Assembly: GCF_033708015.1 (NCBI RefSeq)
Contig: NZ_CP137920.1
Location: forward strand, 1,426,001 to 1,490,000
Reading direction: 5' to 3'
Length of the DNA stretch: 64,000 nucleotides
Origin: Proteus vulgaris
Lineage (GTDB): Bacteria > Pseudomonadota > Gammaproteobacteria > Enterobacterales > Enterobacteriaceae
Shown: one piece after another, positions 61,028 to 64,000 of the stretch
Layout: every line of letters begins with the position of its first letter
Position numbering within the stretch: position 1 is the stretch's first letter
The notes under the pieces: generated by a model
Told to the model about the DNA's origin: nothing
The model's input: only the letters and a program-made list of their open reading frames with translations
Database searches by the model: none
Made by a program: the position numbers and the translations under genes

Positions 61028-62485
61028 ATGAATTCTATTCCAGCAAGCGATATCGTCCAGATATTGCCCGGTGTCGTTGGCACTGGTGGTAACCCTCTGG
61101 CACTTAACGCGCTGTTTATTACAAAGAAAAAAGCAGAATCAATGCTAGGTGTTCGTTCATTCGGATCTGAAGATGAAGTCGGCGAAGTGTTCGGCATTGA
61201 CTCTGATGAATATCGAGCTACTCAAATCTATTTCGCTGGTTTTGTTAACTCAACCTCTCGACCTGAATCACTCTACATTGCCTATATGAATGGTGAATCG
61301 GAGTCAGCAAAACTCATTGGTTCTAAAGTTCCTGTTCGCACCGAAAGTGATTTCAGCCCACTACCAAGTGATTTAACTTTAACCATTGATGGCGAGAAAG
61401 TTTCCGTGACCATTGATGGCGAAGTGACAAGTTACTCTGCTTTAGCTCAAGCGGCGACTGCTTCACTGGGTGCAAAAGGTCAATGTGCTTATGATGCTTC
61501 ATCGCAAACTTTCGTTATCTCTGGCGCCACAAAGGGAGCGAAAGGCAACATCTCATTTGCTGTTGGCGATTTAGCTGAATTTATGGGGTTGACTGAATCA
61601 TCTGGCGCACAGAAAAATGACGGTATTGATGCTGATTCTATTGAAGAGCTAATGCCTCGTATTACCAAAGAAACGCGTAACTTTGTTTCGGTAATGACTT
61701 TGGGCGACTTCTCGGTGAGTGAAAAGCTCACAATTTCTCGCTGGGTTTCATTGCAGAATGATCGCTACATTCACGTACTGTACCACTCAAATGATGATGA
61801 TTTAAAAACCATCTCGGATGCGATTATTGGCGCAGAAGTTGGTGGCACAATACTGATGTACGGTGATTACACTCACGGTGCTTTCGTGTGTGGCTATCCT
61901 GCCTGTCTTAACTTTGATGAATTAAACGGCCGTACAAACCTGTCATTCCGTTACCAAGAAGGGTTAGCGCCATCAGTTGATGAGAAATCAAAAGCAGATG
62001 AGTTAATGAAGTTAGGGTTTAACTTCTACGGTGCATACGGCACAGCTAATGACCGATTCATTTTTGTTTATCCTGGTTCAATCTCTGGCAAGTTCAAATT
62101 CATGGATAGCTACGTTAACCAAGTATTCTTCAATAGCCAGTTACAACTAGCACTCATGACCATGTTAGTGAGCAACAAGAGCGTTCCATACAATGATGCT
62201 GGCCGAGCCATGCACCGCGCAGCAGTAACCGATCCTGCCAATCAAATGCTTAACTTTGGTGGCATTCAGCCGGGTGTTGAATTATCCGAACAACAGAAAA
62301 AGCAGATTAACTACGAGGCTGGTTTTGATGCGGTATCGCAACTGAAAACCGCCGGTTGGTGTATTCGCGTTGGTGAAACCCCAGCTCAAACCCGAGGATT
62401 GCGTAAATCCATGCCATTAAAACTCTGGTACGCAGATGGCGGTAGTGTCCAGCAAGTTAATTTACCGTCAATTAACGTTCAATAG
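61028..62485 (+). CDS. Tail sheath protein (DUF3383)
   Basis: A 485-residue DUF3383 protein. It starts IPASDIVQILPGVVGTGGNPLALNALFIT, has AAQAATASLGAKGQCAYDASSQ, FVSVMTLGDFS, and a C-terminal GGIQPGVELSEQQKKQINYEAG. DUF3383 proteins form the contractile sheath, so this is a myovirus tail. Confidence 0.9.
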   Translation: MNSIPASDIVQILPGVVGTGGNPLALNALFITKKKAESMLGVRSFGSEDEVGEVFGIDSDEYRATQIYFAGFVNSTSRPESLYIAYMNGESESAKLIGSKVPVRTESDFSPLPSDLTLTIDGEKVSVTIDGEVTSYSALAQAATASLGAKGQCAYDASSQTFVISGATKGAKGNISFAVGDLAEFMGLTESSGAQKNDGIDADSIEELMPRITKETRNFVSVMTLGDFSVSEKLTISRWVSLQNDRYIHVLYHSNDDDLKTISDAIIGAEVGGTILMYGDYTHGAFVCGYPACLNFDELNGRTNLSFRYQEGLAPSVDEKSKADELMKLGFNFYGAYGTANDRFIFVYPGSISGKFKFMDSYVNQVFFNSQLQLALMTMLVSNKSVPYNDAGRAMHRAAVTDPANQMLNFGGIQPGVELSEQQKKQINYEAGFDAVSQLKTAGWCIRVGETPAQTRGLRKSMPLKLWYADGGSVQQVNLPSINVQ

Positions 62486-62497
62486 GAGTAATGAATT

Positions 62498-62944
62498 ATG
62501 GGTATGGGCCATAACGAAAGAACAATTACCTCGGCAAACTCAGTCATGATGATCCGCTGTAAGGGTATTTATGATGACTGGGTGCGCATTCAGGGTTTCC
62601 AAGCTGACAACGCATGGGAGTTTGGTGACGCAAATATCGGCGAAACTCGCATGGGGGTGGATGGCAAACAATCCATTGGTTACACACCACACGAAACGCC
62701 ATGGACACTGTATCTGGAGGCTAACAGCGCATCTATTGAAGTGATGGAAACTATCCGCAAAGACTTCAATAGCAATATGGAAGTGCGCCCGATTGAAATC
62801 ATTATTGAAATGCCGTCAATCGCTAAGCGTTACACAGGTAAAGGCGGTTTAACCACCATGAAAGGTGGCCCAAGTGGTAAGAAAATGCTCGATGGCACAA
62901 CTTACAATTTCAACATGGTTACAGAAGGCGCAGAGGAAATCTAA
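62498..62944 (+). CDS. Tail tube protein (DUF3277)
   Basis: A 148-residue DUF3277 protein: TITSANSVMMIRCKGIYDDWVRIQGFQADNAWEFGDANIGETRMGVDGK, GGLTTMKGGPSGKKML. It forms the tail tube inside the sheath and follows the sheath gene as usual. Its stop overlaps the next ATG (TAATG). Confidence 0.9.
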   Translation: MGMGHNERTITSANSVMMIRCKGIYDDWVRIQGFQADNAWEFGDANIGETRMGVDGKQSIGYTPHETPWTLYLEANSASIEVMETIRKDFNSNMEVRPIEIIIEMPSIAKRYTGKGGLTTMKGGPSGKKMLDGTTYNFNMVTEGAEEI

Positions 62945-63354
62945 TGTCACTAAAAACAAAAACTATCACCATCGAAAAAGGTCGTGATGAAGGTAAAACA
63001 TTCGTCATTACTGAAATGCCGATCACTAAAGCCGACAACTGGGCCATGCGTGCTTTATTTGCTATTGCTAATGGTGGTATCGATATCGAAGGCATTAACC
63101 CTAACATGGGTATGCTAGGAATGGCTCAGGTGGCGATTAAGGCACTATCTGGCATTAAGCCTGATGTTGGTATTCCGTTGCTTGATGAGCTGTTAGAGTG
63201 TGTCCAAGTGATTCCTAGTGGTGGTAATGCGCGAGCGTTGATTATCGACTCAGATATTAAAGATTTAAGTACGATGTTCACACTCCGCAAAGAAGCGCTA
63301 GCCATTCATATTGATTTTTTAACTCAAGGCGGTGGGTCAGACTTGAAAAGTTAA
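62944..63354 (+). CDS. Tail assembly chaperone, short form
   Basis: A 136-residue protein, KTKTITIEKGRDEGKTFVITEMPITKADNWAMRALFAIANGG, ending at TAA 63354. It sits between tube and tape measure, the place of lambda G. A slippery heptamer at 63315 lets part of the ribosomes make a longer form. The chaperone coats the tape measure during tail assembly. Confidence 0.85.
   Translation: MSLKTKTITIEKGRDEGKTFVITEMPITKADNWAMRALFAIANGGIDIEGINPNMGMLGMAQVAIKALSGIKPDVGIPLLDELLECVQVIPSGGNARALIIDSDIKDLSTMFTLRKEALAIHIDFLTQGGGSDLKS
63315..63321 (+). promoter_or_regulatory. -1 frameshift slippery site
   Basis: T TTT TTA, read in the zero frame as GAT TTT TTA. It fits X XXY YYZ exactly. A possible stem TCAAG/CTTGA (63324-63328, 63342-63346) follows at a few bases' distance. 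Confidence 0.85.
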
Positions 63355-63560
63355 AAGCTGGTCTACCGCTAAAGGATGGCGTACTCGCTGAAACAGCTAA
63401 TGTATCTAGTGTGGTGTCTCAGGTAATTACATCCGGTCACGCCACACTGCATGAACTATCGACGGTATACAGTCTTGAGGACTGCATGAATTTGATAGAG
63501 ATACATCAGGTCAGCGAGTACAACAAACAATTAATGAAAGAACTCAGTGAGTCTGAGTAA
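63321..63560 (+). CDS. Tail assembly chaperone, frameshift extension
   Basis: The -1 frame is open from the slippery site to TAA 63558-63560 and encodes 79 residues (NSRRWVRLEKLKAGLPLKDG, then HATLHELSTVYSLEDCMNLIEIH). The fused product (62944-63560) would have 205 residues, the G-T arrangement of lambda. There is no separate good start codon for the extension, which supports frameshifting. Confidence 0.82.
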   Translation, partial: NSRRWVRLEKLKAGLPLKDGVLAETANVSSVVSQVITSGHATLHELSTVYSLEDCMNLIEIHQVSEYNKQLMKELSESE

Positions 63561-63562
63561 GT

Positions 63563-63582
63563 GCCACAAATGTGGCTTTTTT
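63563..63582 (+). terminator. Intrinsic terminator before the tape measure gene
   Basis: GCCAC (63563-63567), loop, GTGGC (63572-63576), then six T. It follows the chaperone extension by 3 bp. Confidence 0.8.
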
Positions 63583-63607
63583 ATTGCCTGAAATTTGAGG
63601 TAACACT

Positions 63608-64000
63608 ATGGCTACAGTTGTGGAATCACTGATTGTCTCACTGAAATTAGACAACACTGAGTTCGGACGTGCAGTAAAACAAGCAATTGAAGATAACGAA
63701 CAATTATCTGATGCGGTTAATGGTGTTGGTGATGCGTCAAAAGATGCAGGTATTAATATCAACATCTACACGCAGGAAACAAAGAAATCCAACGACGAAA
63801 CAGATAAAGCCAAAAAGAAAAATAAGGATTTAGAGAAAACAATAAATGGAGTTGTAAAGGCTTTATCTGGCTTATTTACCACAATATTTGTTTCAACCGG
63901 TTTACAAAAACTGATTGATGAAACCAGCAAAACCAATGATCAACTCTATTTCTTAAGTAAAAACTTAGGTATGAATGCAACCGACATTAAACGGTGGCAG
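63608..64000 (+). CDS. Tape measure protein, N-terminal part
   Basis: Starts at ATG 63608 with GAGGTAAC upstream and stays open to the window edge (131 codons). MATVVESLIVSLKLDNTEFG is the typical opening; a charged helical stretch (QETKKSNDETDKAKKKNKDL) and a hydrophobic segment (VVKALSGLFTTIFVSTGL) follow. The position after the frameshifting chaperone fits. It determines tail length. Confidence 0.88.
   Translation, partial: MATVVESLIVSLKLDNTEFGRAVKQAIEDNEQLSDAVNGVGDASKDAGININIYTQETKKSNDETDKAKKKNKDLEKTINGVVKALSGLFTTIFVSTGLQKLIDETSKTNDQLYFLSKNLGMNATDIKRWQ

Larger units (their letters stand above)
28420..64000. mobile_element. Lambdoid-control prophage with contractile tail (right end outside the window)
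   Basis: It is bounded on the left by the tRNA-Ser 3' end. It contains integrase, leftward early operon, immunity region, rightward replication operon, Q-like antiterminator, lysis, packaging, head and tail genes in the standard order. The tape measure gene is cut by the window edge, so attR, tail fibre genes and the true size are unknown. Confidence 0.95.

Overview
The window reads as enterobacterial chromosome followed by an incomplete prophage. The low G+C (visibly AT-rich intergenic DNA), the protein sequences and the gene order pyrD-zapC-ycbX-rlmKL-uup-pqiABC-rmf-fabA-lonH-matP-ompA-sulA-sxy-yccS-helD-mgsA-yccU-hspQ-acyP-tusE-serT match the E. coli terminus-side backbone and point to Morganellaceae, most likely Proteus. 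This identification is by inspection only; no database was searched.

Backbone (1-28,422). The ancestral order is broken in two places. (i) Between zapC and ycbX sits an E3/cloacin-type rRNase bacteriocin gene with its immunity gene. It is flanked by a 64-bp direct repeat of the ycbX 3' end, and the outer copy still carries what looks like the old ycbX stop codon and terminator. (ii) Between lonH and matP sits a complete-looking IS605-type element with divergent tnpA (Y1 HUH transposase) and tnpB (RNA-guided nuclease). A matS-like site lies in the matP leader, a FadR/FabR-like operator pair lies in front of fabA, and a canonical LexA box lies in front of sulA. The genes yccF and yccT, present in the E. 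coli order, are absent.

Prophage (about 28,420 to beyond 64,000). It is integrated at the 3' end of tRNA-Ser(UGA). The left end has arm-type decamer repeats, a tyrosine integrase and an AlpA-like protein. A long leftward early operon follows, containing an MT-A70 methyltransferase, SSB, a YqaJ-type exonuclease, RecT and many small accessory genes. Control is lambdoid: a LexA-type cleavable repressor, Cro, CII, an N-like protein with a P22-like arginine-rich motif, nutL and nutR with matching GATAA boxB loops, and two operator clusters built on CACAAA-type pseudo-palindromes. Downstream of the repressor, in the position of lambda rex, is a gene resembling the BstA abortive-infection proteins. 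The rightward operon carries a GIY-YIG/T5orf172 gene, an O-like protein, a DnaC-like loader, NinB, DUF3310, a LexA-type wHTH protein, a frameshifted ninG, an HNH nuclease and a Q-like antiterminator.

Late region. After a promoter and tR'-like terminator and a hairpin-rich non-coding stretch comes a divergent accessory pair (possible ADP-ribosyltransferase-like protein plus small HTH protein) with tandem 21-bp operator-like repeats. The late genes follow: holins, M15 endolysin, Rz/Rz1, a BRO-N antirepressor-like gene, terminase, portal, head genes, then sheath and tube. The tail is therefore contractile, giving a myovirus module under lambdoid control. A tail-assembly chaperone with a canonical U UUU UUA -1 frameshift site precedes the start of the tape measure gene, which runs off the window. 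Several intrinsic terminators lie inside the late operon, as expected if Q antitermination is needed.
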